Source: Alligator mississippiensis (lineage: Eukaryota; Chordata; Crocodylia; Alligatoridae). From it: a DNA stretch of 64,000 bases. Below the pieces are notes generated by a model. It was given only the letters and a program-made list of their open reading frames with translations. It had not been told where the DNA came from and searched no databases. The stretch covers positions 54,950,491 through 55,014,490 of the forward strand of contig NC_081829.1 in assembly GCF_030867095.1 (NCBI RefSeq), given 5' to 3'. The translations under genes were made by a program, and so were the position numbers. Position 1 is the first letter of the stretch, and each line of letters starts with the position of its first letter. Positions 1 through 10,268 of this stretch are shown one piece after another.

Positions 1-182
1 CTAGATACTAACTGCTCTCAATTAGATATTAACAAACAAGACCAGCATGGCAGTAATGCCATATTAGATTAATTGCGTTCAGTTTGCACTTTTAAGATAA
101 TGAAAATGAGCATATAAAGAATTTACTTAATAAACCAAAATATTCTCATTACAAAAAATGTTTATATCTACATATCAATTAC

Positions 183-355
183 CAGTCATTCCTCAGAATA
201 CATAGTTCTGTATCCTCAGGTGATTGAGATGCTGCAATTGTCAGATGCATTTCAGGATCTTCTCCCTTTTTCTGTACTACATTCACTCTTAACACACGGT
301 ATCTGTTGTTCAAACATTTAACGAGTACTGTATCAGTGAAGTCAACTGTTTTCTT
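183..355 (-). CDS. DNA2: DNA2 coding exon 2 (partial gene, continues off the left edge)
   Basis: Read on the minus strand, this exon encodes 57 codons plus two bases. It begins [13 protein letters not shown] and ends [14 protein letters not shown]. It matches the N-terminal region of DNA2, the nuclease-helicase that processes Okazaki-fragment flaps, resected DNA ends and mitochondrial DNA; vertebrate DNA2 has the same NRY-x-VL-x-VN and ELCILRNDW blocks. The exon is bounded by a TTTTCAG acceptor (AG at 357-356) and a TG|GTAATT donor (GT at 182-181). It starts in phase 0 and ends in phase 2, splitting the Trp codon. The nuclease and helicase domains lie outside the window to the left. The neighbouring SLC25A16 on the same strand matches the known vertebrate gene order. 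Identity is secure; the upstream exon is not. Confidence 0.9.
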
Positions 356-619
356 CTGAAAACTGAAATGAAAGTGATGTTAATAGAACCACTGTTTAGA
401 AAGGCCATAGTCATTGTTTAGATAAGACTAAGGTAGCCTTCCAATGCCATTCCTCCTGTAACTACCTCCCTGGCAAAAAAAAAAAAAAGCCTTGTTCAGT
501 TACACGTGCCAAAATTCACCCCAAGGTAGGTCTCTTTCAGAAAATTTGGTTTTTTGGGGGGTTTTTTAAGGCAATGTGGCTCATACATCTACAGTGGCTT
601 AGTTTGGGGAAAAAAAAAA

Positions 620-1370
620 GGCTTTACTTTAAACTCGCGCGCTCCCACGGCGAGCCCAGCGCATGCTCAGAAGAGGCAGCGCGTTAGTCGGACCCGACTC
701 ACCCAAGTTCTGTACAGATCGGGTGCGTTAGTGGGGGCTTCTAGGGACTGAATCAGCTATTACAAGTGCCAGGAAAGCCCCGCCGAAGACCAGCTCTATA
801 CAAACAGCAGAGCCGGGTCGTACTAAGGCGCCGCTTCCCGCTCCCGATTCCAACCGCCCCCGCCCCCCGGCGGCACCTCTCCGGCGGCACCGGCTCTTCG
901 CGGGCACCGCTCCCCGGCCGCTCGTCCCGCGACGGCTCCATAGCGCTGGCGGAAGCTGAGAAACCCAGTCGCGCCGGGGGCAGCGGCAGTATCGCAAGGT
1001 CTGGCTTCCCGCTGCTGCCGCCAAGACCACTCCCGCTAGTAGCGGCGCAGGCGCACTAGCGTGGGGCTGGTGCGGCTCGAGGGAAGGCCCCGCCCCCGAG
1101 GGCGCTCAGCCAATGGCCGTTTTGGCGCCGCGCGGCTGGGAGCGCGGGAGCGCGGATGCCTCAGAGCCCGGGGCTGTGGGTGGGGTAGCGACCCGGCGGG
1201 GGGAAGGGTCCTGCTTTACACCGTGGCGCTTCCACACATTCACCGGCCTGGCAACCAGTCCCAGCCCCGCCGCGTGCCCGGGGCCGCCGTCGACTGGCAG
1301 AGCGGGGCGGGCAGACGCGCTCCTCCAGACCCCGACCCCCTGGCTCCGCGCGGGGGCACTCGCCCGGCCC
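620..1370 (-). promoter_or_regulatory. DNA2: CpG island, probable DNA2 promoter and 5' exon
   Basis: This is a GC- and CpG-rich block immediately upstream of DNA2 exon 2 on the minus strand. A good donor (TGG|GTGAGTC, GT at 702-701) would end a first exon at 703. An ATG at 941 (minus) opens only 62 codons, beginning MEPSRDERPG, and hits TGA before that donor. The frame that would feed exon 2 in phase 0 has a TAG and no ATG after it. The promoter call is therefore reasonable, but the true start of DNA2 is not resolved here. A longer GC-rich open frame on the plus strand (about 1060-1750) has no recognisable protein features. Confidence 0.55.
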
Positions 1371-3515
1371 TTCTCTACTGCTCATCAGTTTCATTTAGAG
1401 GAAGGGAGCGGGAAGGTAAAACGTGGAAATGCGGGGCAGGAGGCGCCGCACATACACGAGGCGGCAGGACAGCAAAGCAGAGCGGTGGGACTAGCTCTGG
1501 CACAGGTGTATCTGTGGGGAGCAGGACTTGGTACAGGGGTACTCTGGGCACACCGGAGTTTGGCACAGAGCTGGTCGAGGCCATCAGGAGCCAAGCTCTG
1601 GCGAGTCTGGACCAGCGCTGCACCATGGGGGCAAGGGCCAAGCTCTGGAAAGCCACAGACCCCCTGCCAGTTTTCTTCACTAGGAACTTTTAGCAGTCTC
1701 CATCTGCTATTACAAAGTATCACGAAACATAACCGTGATGGTGGCACTTAGGATTCCTCTTTATACCCTCTTATAGTCTCCCAAAAAACTATAGGTACCC
1801 CGACTTTCCCGCCTGTCATGTCTTGGATGTTGTATGTTCTAATTTCTGATGTCACTAGCCAGGAGAGTTATTATATATAGTTCAGGTTTTTTTGTTTGTT
1901 GGTTTGGGGGGGGTTGTGCCTTTATTAGGGGTCCCGGTATTATAGAGGAATACCTTGCTCACCTTCTCAACTATTCACACGCAGTCACCGATATATATAT
2001 ATTCACAGTCTGATTCAGATTAACGCTTGTCTTTATTTTTATCTTTTATCACTCTATACAAACTTTCTTTACTTTTAGGCAGAAGTTGTCCATTTATATC
2101 CTTTTCCTTTTTTTCTTTAGCCTTATCAATCATAACAACTTTGTAATTCTATCTATATAATGTTCTTATGTAACTGCTGTCAATTTGGTTGGACTGAACT
2201 TAGTATTAGAAAACAAAGTCTCTTTCTCTCTTGTTCGTCTGTTTATCTTTTTTGGACGGGCTTTTATCTTCAAACCCCACCATATACTTTCTCTTTATTT
2301 TGTTGCTATAAGTGTGTACCTTTTATCTTGTGTGTGCCTGAAGTCTTGAATCCTCATGACAGACGATCAGATGCCATCTCCAAGCTTGACAGAGTAGGTC
2401 AAGTCACTCTCCACTTTTCTTTGTTTACTTTCCAGGGCAGTAGCCAGACCTGTCCCGCGGGTTGTAGTTTGTCTCCTCGGGGATCCGCCCCTCTTCCTCG
2501 GAGCTCTGCTCTCTCCAGCATCGTGAGAAGTCTTGAGGTAAGTCTCTTATCCCCTGGGGATCCTCTTTCTCTCTCTTTTTCTTTTGAAACTCCCATCTCC
2601 TCCCTCTTTTCCACTCTCAGAGCTTCCATCCTATTGTGGTAATGGCTCCGGAAGCGGCATTCTCCGGCTCTTTTTGCCGCGTCGGTGTTAATATTTCACA
2701 ATAACCCTAAAAAGTAGCTCTAGAATAGAAATCAAAACTCCTTTGTCTCTTGAGTGCCTGCCCTGAACCCCACTGCACACCACGTGAACCCTTAAATTGT
2801 GCCCCTTCCACACTGTCAACAGTCACCACTGGGCCAGTAAAAGCTATCACCAAAAATATGGCTTTTCATTCTTAAGTTTTTACAGGCAACTCAGTGTGAG
2901 GTGAAAGATCACGTTACAGCAAAATGGACAATTGGGGAAGTGTTAAAACTATTAACTATAATGCATTAATGCACTACATGAACCTCAGGGTTAGGGTACA
3001 TCAGAATCAAGCAGTCAGAACCTAAGAAATGCTACAATTACATGTGACATTTTTTGCCTCCTTTTGCATAAGCACTATTACCTCATCTTTGGTTAAATAG
3101 GTTTCTTGGGGGTTTGTTTGGTTTTTTTAAGGATAAGTTCCTCAGTTCAGTCGCTTAGAATTTGGGCCTGTTCTCCTCTGGACAGTCCCCTGTTGTGAAA
3201 ACAGACCCAGCTGCCAGGTCCCAAAGACTTTTAAGACCACCAGACCTGCATATAATCCAGCTGATGTTTCTGCTACTGGAGTTCTAGATATTTTCTTTGG
3301 TGTGGGACTGCAGTCCAAACATCTTAAATCCCAAAACCTCAAGCCGCCTCACCCTCACACACTACCGCAGAGTTCCACCTAGTTGTGGTTACTCTGCTTT
3401 CTAATTTCATCACTTCATGAGCAGCATAGCAGGAAAGCTATAATGCTAGATTGACAATTTCTTAACAACAATCATTTTACTCCTTAAAAGTACTAATTAT
3501 TGATCTTTGTAAAAG
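1371..3515. other. Intergenic DNA, no gene; pyrimidine-rich block at 1740-2700
   Basis: No conserved coding sequence was recognised. The stretch from about 2000 to 2630 is strongly T/C-rich on the plus strand. It then changes abruptly into a short CpG-bearing segment ending near 2700 with a TATTTCACA motif. This could be the edge of an old LTR element on the minus strand, which would start TGTGAAATA, but no matching other end or duplication was found. Confidence 0.3.
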
Positions 3516-4527
3516 CCTGGAGGTGAGTCCTGCTGCTGGGTGGGCCGGACAGTAAGGCACATGGCACCGCACCGCTTTCAGAGGCAGCAAGGGACAGGCA
3601 GAATACAGCTGCAGCCTGCCTGTGCCCCATGCAAAGATCAAGGGGCCACATGCCCCCCTACCCCTTGACTGCCCAGCGCCATGCCTTTATAAGAGCTGCC
3701 AGGCTCTTCCTGGGGATGATGTGAGGCAGGTGCAGGGATCCCATGGGCTCTGTCTCCTCTGGCCCAGCGGTGCAGCCAAAGCAGGCCCTATTCCAGGTCC
3801 CCCCAGGCAGTGCAGAGCCAGGGCCAGTGCAGGGAGGCAGCCAGGGCTGGTGCGGGGCTGAGGGGTGGCAAATTTGCAGGGGCCACCAGCACCGGGCAAT
3901 GACCCTGGGCACAAGGGTAGGGATGGATACAGCAGGCCCTGGCCCCAATCTCAGGCCCGGCTCTGCTCCAATCCCTGCCTGGTCGCAACCCCATTCCCTG
4001 CCCTCCATGGCCCTTTCCCCACAGACTTTCCTGTTGGGGGTGGGGAGTGTGCACATGAGTGCTCAGCCCCCCCAAATTTTTTTTCTCCCTCTGCCTGTGG
4101 GTAGCAGTGCAGAGGAGTCTCGGGTCAGCCTGGGCAAGGACTCTGGGTGGCTGCAGCAAGAAGAGCCTGGCACCAGTGAGGGGCCGCTTTTCCTTTGTGC
4201 TGAGCAGCAGCTTCTGCTTAGCTGCTGCTCAGAGTGGGCAGGTGAGTTCGGAGCAGGCACAGGGCGGGCTAGGGTCAGATCTGTTCATATGGGTTTCAGT
4301 TAGTCTGCTCCAGCCGGGGCGAATCTGGAGCAGGCGTCGGTAAACCTAGGGTCGGAGCTGGGGCTGTGCACTGTTGGTGGTAGCGGGGAGGAGCCACAGG
4401 GAGCACGGGCTCTGGGCTGTTGGGTGGGAGGGGTGCTAACTATTGTTTAACTGTGCAATTAAAATTGAGATTGTGACTTTTTTTTTAATCTCGCAATTAA
4501 TTGTTTTAATTGTTTGTCAGCCCTAAT
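3516..4527. mobile_element. GC-rich non-autonomous DNA-transposon-like element, right end only
   Basis: About 1 kb of GC-rich, non-coding sequence is embedded in AT-rich DNA. Its right edge is an AT-rich terminus with repeated AATTAATTG/CAATTAA motifs that ends GTTTGTCAGCCCTA. A CAGCCCTA end is typical of hAT-type elements. The matching left terminus (TAGGGCTG...) was not found near 3516, so the left boundary is a composition edge only. Open frames inside overlap on both strands and look like chance. Confidence 0.4.
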
Positions 4528-4530
4528 TTA

Positions 4531-5289
4531 TACTTATCTTATGTACTTGATTTTGGTGGAACAGGCTCCTTGAATCTTTCTTGGTCCCTAGAACAGCTTT
4601 GGGACTTAACAAGGTCTGCTAAATAGGCTAGCACCCCACAGAGGTGGGTTAGTAGTTGTGAGACAAAGCTGATGGCCCTAGATTGCTCTCTAATGGCTTT
4701 TCAGTGATAGTCATTTCATGAGTATGAAGCACATCTGGACATCATAGTTACCATGCCTTAGACAAATTTACCAAAGATACAAGTTGAACACATACTACCA
4801 GATGGAGTTCAGTTTTACCCAGACATTCTGTTATAGCACACAGGCACCTCCTGTACTACCTATAATGTTTCCTGCGCTCTTAGCTTCTCATTCATGTGAC
4901 CTTTTCCAGTTTGCCAAACAGATATTTTTTATTGACTTATACATGGAATTTGCTATTTAGCTGAAGCTGTAATCTTAACAATAGAGAATAAAAGTTATTT
5001 TTCTTAAATCCCCTCTCAGGAAAGATTATGACATGTTTAACGTTGTAGGTTGCTCCAAAATACAGTTTACATAGTGTGAAATGGAATCTTAGTAGAAGTT
5101 GCAGGGATACTTTCTCCCTCCCCCTGACCCCATGATTTTTGGGCAAAAGGCCACTGCTTTAAAAAGTTTACTAGTTCTAAGAGCTCTCATTATAATTTAA
5201 GTCAAAATAATTTAAAAGAGGTGTGGGAGATCACATTTAGCTCCATTACTTTTACTTCCATGGGGCAAAATGTATGTAAGTAAATTAGC
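4531..5289. other. Intergenic DNA, nothing recognised
   Basis: AT-rich unique-looking sequence with no splice-bounded coding block and no repeat termini that I can identify. Confidence 0.4.
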
Positions 5290-7165
5290 ATAATCGGTGA
5301 TGGCAATCCCTTGATTCAAAGATGACCTTTACCATGGCTTGCTGATGAGTCTTTAGGTGATTTAAGAGTCCAATCCTCAAGCCACACATCTGTCCACTGA
5401 AGTTGCAGGTCTTTCCACAGAGAAGAGTAGGGTTTAAGCTGAGATTCCTTTCCTTTTCCTTCCTTCACTCTTTCTTCTCTGCTTTAAGGGCAAGAAACTT
5501 TACTTCGAAATAGGCTGCCAGTTGGTTGAGGTGGAGATACCATTGAAGTCAACTGGCAACCAGCTCCTCCAAGTTCTTTAGGTCAGTGAACATTTTCTTG
5601 AGGTATGCCTTCAATGTGTCCATAGAGCATTTTCTCTGGCCACCTTGAGCTTTCAGGCTTCAACTAAGCTTGGAGTAGAGTACTTGTTTTGGGAGTCAGG
5701 AGTCAAATATCCAGTACAGTGAAGCTGGTGCTTGAGGATCACCAACTCAATACTGGTAACATTGGCTTCAGCAAGGATGCAGCTGTTCGTGCAGAGATCT
5801 TACCATTTGATGTGGAGGATTTTCCGGACATATCATTGCTGATACCTCTCCATGCTCTTGAGATAACAGTAGGTCACCCATGTTCCACATCAGTAAAGGA
5901 GTAAAGGAGTGTGGAGATGATAACTGCATTGCAGACATGGATCTTGGTGTCTTTCTGGAGACTACAACTAATAAAGACATGCTGCTATCAGTGTAATAGC
6001 GGAATTTAGCCTTGCATCTTTCTTAACTATCTGATGAAATGGGAAACACATTAGATCCTAAACCCCAAAATACTTCTCCTCATTGACAGCCATCGGTCTT
6101 AGGAGACCATGGAGATTGTGCCTTCGGTGAGTTAAAGGGTACCATCGCAGCTTCTTGAGTGACTGAGGAGTCCAGTGAGCAACAAACAAACCCTTCTGTA
6201 ATTTGCATATACAAATTCACTTGAGCTTGTGCCAGCATGCCGAGTACCATCTTATTTTACCTGCTTCTGATGACTTCTCTATCTCATCGTTGACCCTAAG
6301 CAAGGCTGTCCCTGGGGGGCTGATTGGGGAGACCATCCTGGGCCCCGCACTTTGGGGGGCCCCATGGAGCTGGGTGGAGTGGCCATGGCGAATCTGCCTG
6401 CTGCTGCCGCCACCAGCTTCGCATCCAACTGCTTGGCACTCCCCACTTCCCCCACCCCCGAATCCACCGCTAACTTCTTTGTGTCCAGTGTGTATGGGGG
6501 CAGGGCCCCGCACAGGCTGATTTGCCCTGGGCCCTGCACCCTGCTTGGGTCATCTCTGTCCATGAGACTGCAGCCCAGTTTCTGAATGACTAACAATTGT
6601 TGCATCATTGGCAAAGAGCATTTCACAGACAAGAACTTCGTGTGTTTTCGTTTTTGTTTTGAGTCGAGTGAGGTTAAAGAGTTTCCCACTGGATGTGGTT
6701 CAAAGGTATAGTCCTTCTGAAGAGCCACTAAATGTATATTTAGTAGAACAGCAACGAAAATCCCAAAAAGCATCCAAGCTAGGACACAGCCCTGTTTGAC
6801 ACCACACCTGATTTCAAATTCTTCCAAATACGACCTATCAAACTGCACCATTCCACGCATACTGACATGGAAGGACTTGATGATACTCAGGAGCTTAGGA
6901 GGGCAGCTAATCTTCTTCTGGATTTGGAACAAACCATTACTGCTGACAAATTCAAAAGCTTTGGTGAGATCAACAAATATTTTGTACAGAGATTTCCTTT
7001 GTTCACAGCACTTTTCTTGTAGCTGTCTCAAGGAAAATACCATATCCACCATAGACCTACTGGATTTGAAACCACAAAGAGACTCAGGGTAGACTCTGGC
7101 TAGAAGGCTCTGCAGTCTTAGCAGGAAAACTTTGGCAAACAGCTTCCCAATGATGCAAAGTAAGG
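5290..7165 (-). pseudogene. Decayed non-LTR retrotransposon (reverse transcriptase fragment, not CR1)
   Basis: Minus-strand translation gives a reverse transcriptase fragment. LRQLQEKCCEQRKSLYKIF and VDLTKAFEFVSS are followed by the GVKQGCVLAWMLFGIF motif. The catalytic F-A-D-D box reads LFANDA, so the first Asp is lost. Further downstream (5480-5980) come shredded pieces that resemble the element's C-terminal tail (DTLKAYLKKMF, LEELVASQLQW). Frameshifts and stops are numerous. The VKQGCVLAP-type motif differs from the CR1 copies elsewhere in the window; I cannot assign the clade. It is a dead relic. Confidence 0.7.
6310..6562. mobile_element. GC-rich insertion within the old LINE
   Basis: The LINE reading breaks just after the LFANDA box region and resumes near 6305. 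The roughly 250 bp between are GC-rich and unrelated to reverse transcriptase. They resemble in composition the other GC-rich non-autonomous elements of the window. No clear terminal repeats or target duplication were found, so the type is unresolved. Confidence 0.35.
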
Positions 7166-7388
7166 TAGATACTTACTAAACCTGATGTTTGTGAGTAATG
7201 GCTTGTAGCAAGTCTGTTTGTTTTGAAAGGTGACACCTTACTCCAAAGGCCACTGCGTGTTCCTTAAAGAATCCTAAAATGTACCTTATGCTAATCTAAG
7301 TCAGCTCCCAGATGCAAAATCTCTAGTCATTTGTAAATGGAACTGCAGATTAGCAATATTTGTGGATTGAACTGTCAGGTATTCATAG

Positions 7389-7490
7389 GATTGTTGGTTG
7401 TAGTCATGCTGGTCTAAAGACATAGGCAGACAAGGTTCTTTGGGTAGATGTGATACCTTTTATTAGATCAACTAGAAAAATTCACAGGTG
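7389..7490 (+). mobile_element. Terminus of a MITE/foldback family shared with 22479-23265
   Basis: The sequence contains the family's hallmark end: GGTTGTAG, then GGTCTAAAGACATAGGCAGA, CAAGGTTCTTTGGGT and TTTTATTAGATCAACTAG. The same end occurs inverted at 23170-23265 and 11961-12054, and split at 15799-16345. Only one end is preserved here; it runs out into unrelated AT-rich sequence. Confidence 0.6.
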
Positions 7491-7499
7491 CACTCCAGC

Positions 7500-8600
7500 A
7501 GAATAGAGAAAAATATTTTTTTCTTTAATTTTAATTTTTACATTTGATAGAATTTAAAACTCCTCCCTCCCTACACCCGTCCCCCCCCATTGTACCTGTA
7601 CATTTTCCTTACACAACGAGATAGAAAAATGTGTCTTAAATGAAGATCATGGTTGTAAAAATATAATATATAGACTCAGTAGATATACTACCTGAAACTG
7701 TATTGAAATACTTTTTTGAAATTCATTAGCATGAGGGAACCAATATCCAGGAACCAATCTCCAAATCACTGTTGTTTGCCATATAAGACTTTTTATTCCA
7801 TAGAGACCTTTTTCTCTATGATCTTTTTTTACAAAAATTATGTGGACTTCATTTTATATGTATTAGCATACCATCCATCTGTAGGGATTTTATTTTAAGG
7901 AGACTCAGAGGGAGAATCAAAACTATGGCCACTATAATACCATCAGAATAGATACTATCTAAAACAGAGAAGATGCTACTCTCTCTCGAAGATACTAGAG
8001 AAAAAAATCGAGAAGATACTAACTAGGAAATATCCAGCTGTCAGGTGTTAGCCAAGATAGCAAGACTTATTCTTCCCAGACCAAAATTTATAATCAAAAT
8101 AAACAGTAAACTATTAAGGAAGGGCAGGATCATGCAGGCAGCACTAGCTGCAAACAAATTCCTGATGGGCTGTCACCTCCAAAAGTTTATGTCTCTTTGA
8201 ACAAGGTAGTCTGTAAGGTGCCACCCTGAAGAGCCAGCAGAGGATGTCTGATCTAATAAGCAAGCTCCAGATCCAGGTCTTATCCTGTGCCTCTTACTCT
8301 TCCCTTGCCAGGAAATGTGACAATTACAGCTAATCTAAGTACTGAATGATCCTGTCCATTTAAAAAATCTTAGCTCTGTGGTGTTCATCTACTAGCCTGT
8401 GGAAGTGTGTCACCTGGCCTGTGGGGCTCTCCAGGGGTTCAGAATGAGTGATCAGGTCAGCACATGGCCAGATCTAGCACCCAGGGGCTCACCTATATAC
8501 TGATCCCATTGCTGGGATCCAACCCAAACTGGTGCTACACAGCCTTCCAGTCCTGTGGGTAAGTAGAGCACTGCTGCCTTTGCTCATTATTGTTAGGATG
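7500..8600. other. Intergenic DNA, nothing recognised
   Basis: AT-rich sequence without a supported gene. No element termini were recognised. Confidence 0.35.
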
Positions 8601-8871
8601 CGGAGCTGGGCAATGAAGATTATCAAGGGCTTGGAAGGTAAGTCATACAAGGAGAGGTTGAAGGAACTTGGTATGTTCAACTTGTGGAAAAGGATCTTAA
8701 GAGGGGACATGATTCCAATCTTCAAGTATTTGAAGGGCTGCATAAAGAAGTGGGAAAGCACCTTTTCTCTCTTGCTACAGAGAAGAGGACATAGACCAAT
8801 GGCTTGAAGTTGCAGCAATGTAAACCTGCATTAGAAATCTGGGAAAACTTCACTGTGAGAAGTGAGTAGTG

Positions 8872-9680
8872 TTCTGCATTTTCAGTTTTTACTGAATTTC
8901 ACCAGTAAGCTACCAGTTTTTTTTATTGAAGTTATTGGTTTTTTACTGATTTACACCTGTTTTTCAGTGTAAATCAGTAAAATCCAATTGGGGCAGGGGG
9001 AAGGGTGGCGGTGATGCTGGCCACACAGAGGCTGAGGGAAGATGGCTGAAGCCGCTGCCTGGGGCACAGGGTTCCCAGCTCTGATTCCAGGTGGGGCAGG
9101 TGCTGGTGCCGGGGTTGGGTCTGTCCCGCGACCCCCACATCTGGCCACACACCACTCCCTGCTCTCCTCCAAGTGCCAGAGCAGCCTGGCACGTGCTCCC
9201 AAGACTGCAGCAGGGAGCAAAGCTGGGGGAGTGGTCAATGGGTGTGGGGCACAGGGGCACAGCTCTTGCTGCTACGTGGCCCCCCGGGAGGGCTGCAGGG
9301 TGGCACTGGGCTCTTCCCAAGGGGCACATGGCCTCAGATCTGCGTACAGGATGAGAGCAGGCTGCTGCTGCTGGCTGGGTCCAGCAGTGGCACCAAACTC
9401 TTCCCAGCGCTTGGGGCAGGCAGCAGCCTGCTCTTGTCCTGTGTGCAAATCCAAGGGCACACCTACTCAGGGAGAGCCTGGCGCCAGCTCTCCAGCCCAC
9501 AGCCCTCCTGGGGTGTGCATAGCAGCAAGAACCGTGGCCCCACCCCACACCCACAGACAGCTCCCCCCACTTCGCTTTGTGCTGCAGCCCCAGGAGCAGC
9601 AATCGAATGTTTTATGTTTGAAAAATAAACCCTGAAAAATTCCCAGAATTATTTTTTTAATAAAAACTGAAAATGCAGAA
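8872..9680. mobile_element. 809-bp non-autonomous DNA transposon with perfect 20-bp terminal inverted repeats
   Basis: The left end TTCTGCATTTTCAGTTTTTA is matched exactly in inverted orientation at 9661-9680. The element interrupts the CR1 fragment, whose sequence continues on each side. The flanking 8-mers (gagtagtg and caatagaa) share only a TAG core, so the 8-bp target duplication is weak. The interior is GC-rich, has overlapping chance frames on both strands and encodes no transposase. A strong hairpin lies near the left end. hAT-like by structure; the family is not known to me. Confidence 0.75.
8941..8982. repeat. Perfect 16-bp inverted repeat (subterminal hairpin)
   Basis: TTTTACTGATTTACAC (8941-8956) is followed by a 10-nt spacer and its exact complement (8967-8982). 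It lies about 70 bp inside the left terminus of the DNA transposon. Confidence 0.9.
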
Positions 9681-10268
9681 CAATAGAAATGAGGCAGTGG
9701 AATAAACTGCCTAGGGTTGTGGACCTGCCATCACTGGAAGTGTTCAAGAGGTTGGACAGCCACTGATCAGAGCTGATCTAGGCACAGCTATGCCTACTAT
9801 CTACCAAAGGTATTTCCTATGCTTTTTGAACTTTGCTAGTTGCTCTCCTCCCCCTCTTTTTTCTGCTACCTGTATCAGGCTGTTCTAAAACCTTCCTAGA
9901 GGCAATGGGTACTGGCTACAGCTAAGGCTAGGGACTTCAACTGGGATGTGCTGATTTTCCTAATAAAAGCAAAGCTGGAGGTTCCTGTGTACAGGGTCAT
10001 GCACCCCTCCGGTCAGGATCAGAGCAATCGCCATATATTTTACTTAATGGTCTGATTGGTATGGACTGTGGGGGGTTTTCCTTCCTCTCTTGTGATGAGC
10101 ATGGCCCTGTACCTGGGATTTCTTGAACAACAGAAGATGGAAAAGCAGAACAGCAGAAACTGCGTATTGTGGACTGAACCTGAAGCCATCCACCCCCTGT
10201 GGAAACGCGCTCAAGTTGCAACAGTTTGTCAATCCCAGTTCGGCCTCATCAGCCGTCTTCAGGCTCAC

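Larger units (their letters stand above)
8601..9830 (+). mobile_element. Old CR1-like LINE 3' fragment, split by a DNA transposon
   Basis: The left part (8601-8871) reads as the end of a CR1 reverse transcriptase ORF, with blocks like YKERLKELGMFNLWKRILRGDMI. It also contains the usual 3' sequence about an initial group of codons, then 'cttcactgtgag'. The right part (9681-9830) resumes with 'gaggcagtggaataaactgcc...ccatcactggaag', the next part of the same CR1 consensus. The 809 bp between them are a separate element, so both parts belong to one older copy. Confidence 0.75.

Noticed and set aside
728..1751. Several long open frames on both strands in the first CpG island
   Set aside because: GC-rich sequence lacks stop codons by composition; frames overlap on both strands and show no known domain.
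2160..2642. 160-codon plus-strand open frame
   Set aside because: Low-complexity Ser/Leu/Phe translation from a T/C-rich tract, no domain.
9042..9635. Overlapping open frames of up to 212 codons
   Set aside because: They lie inside the 809-bp transposon and occur in many frames at once; GC-driven.
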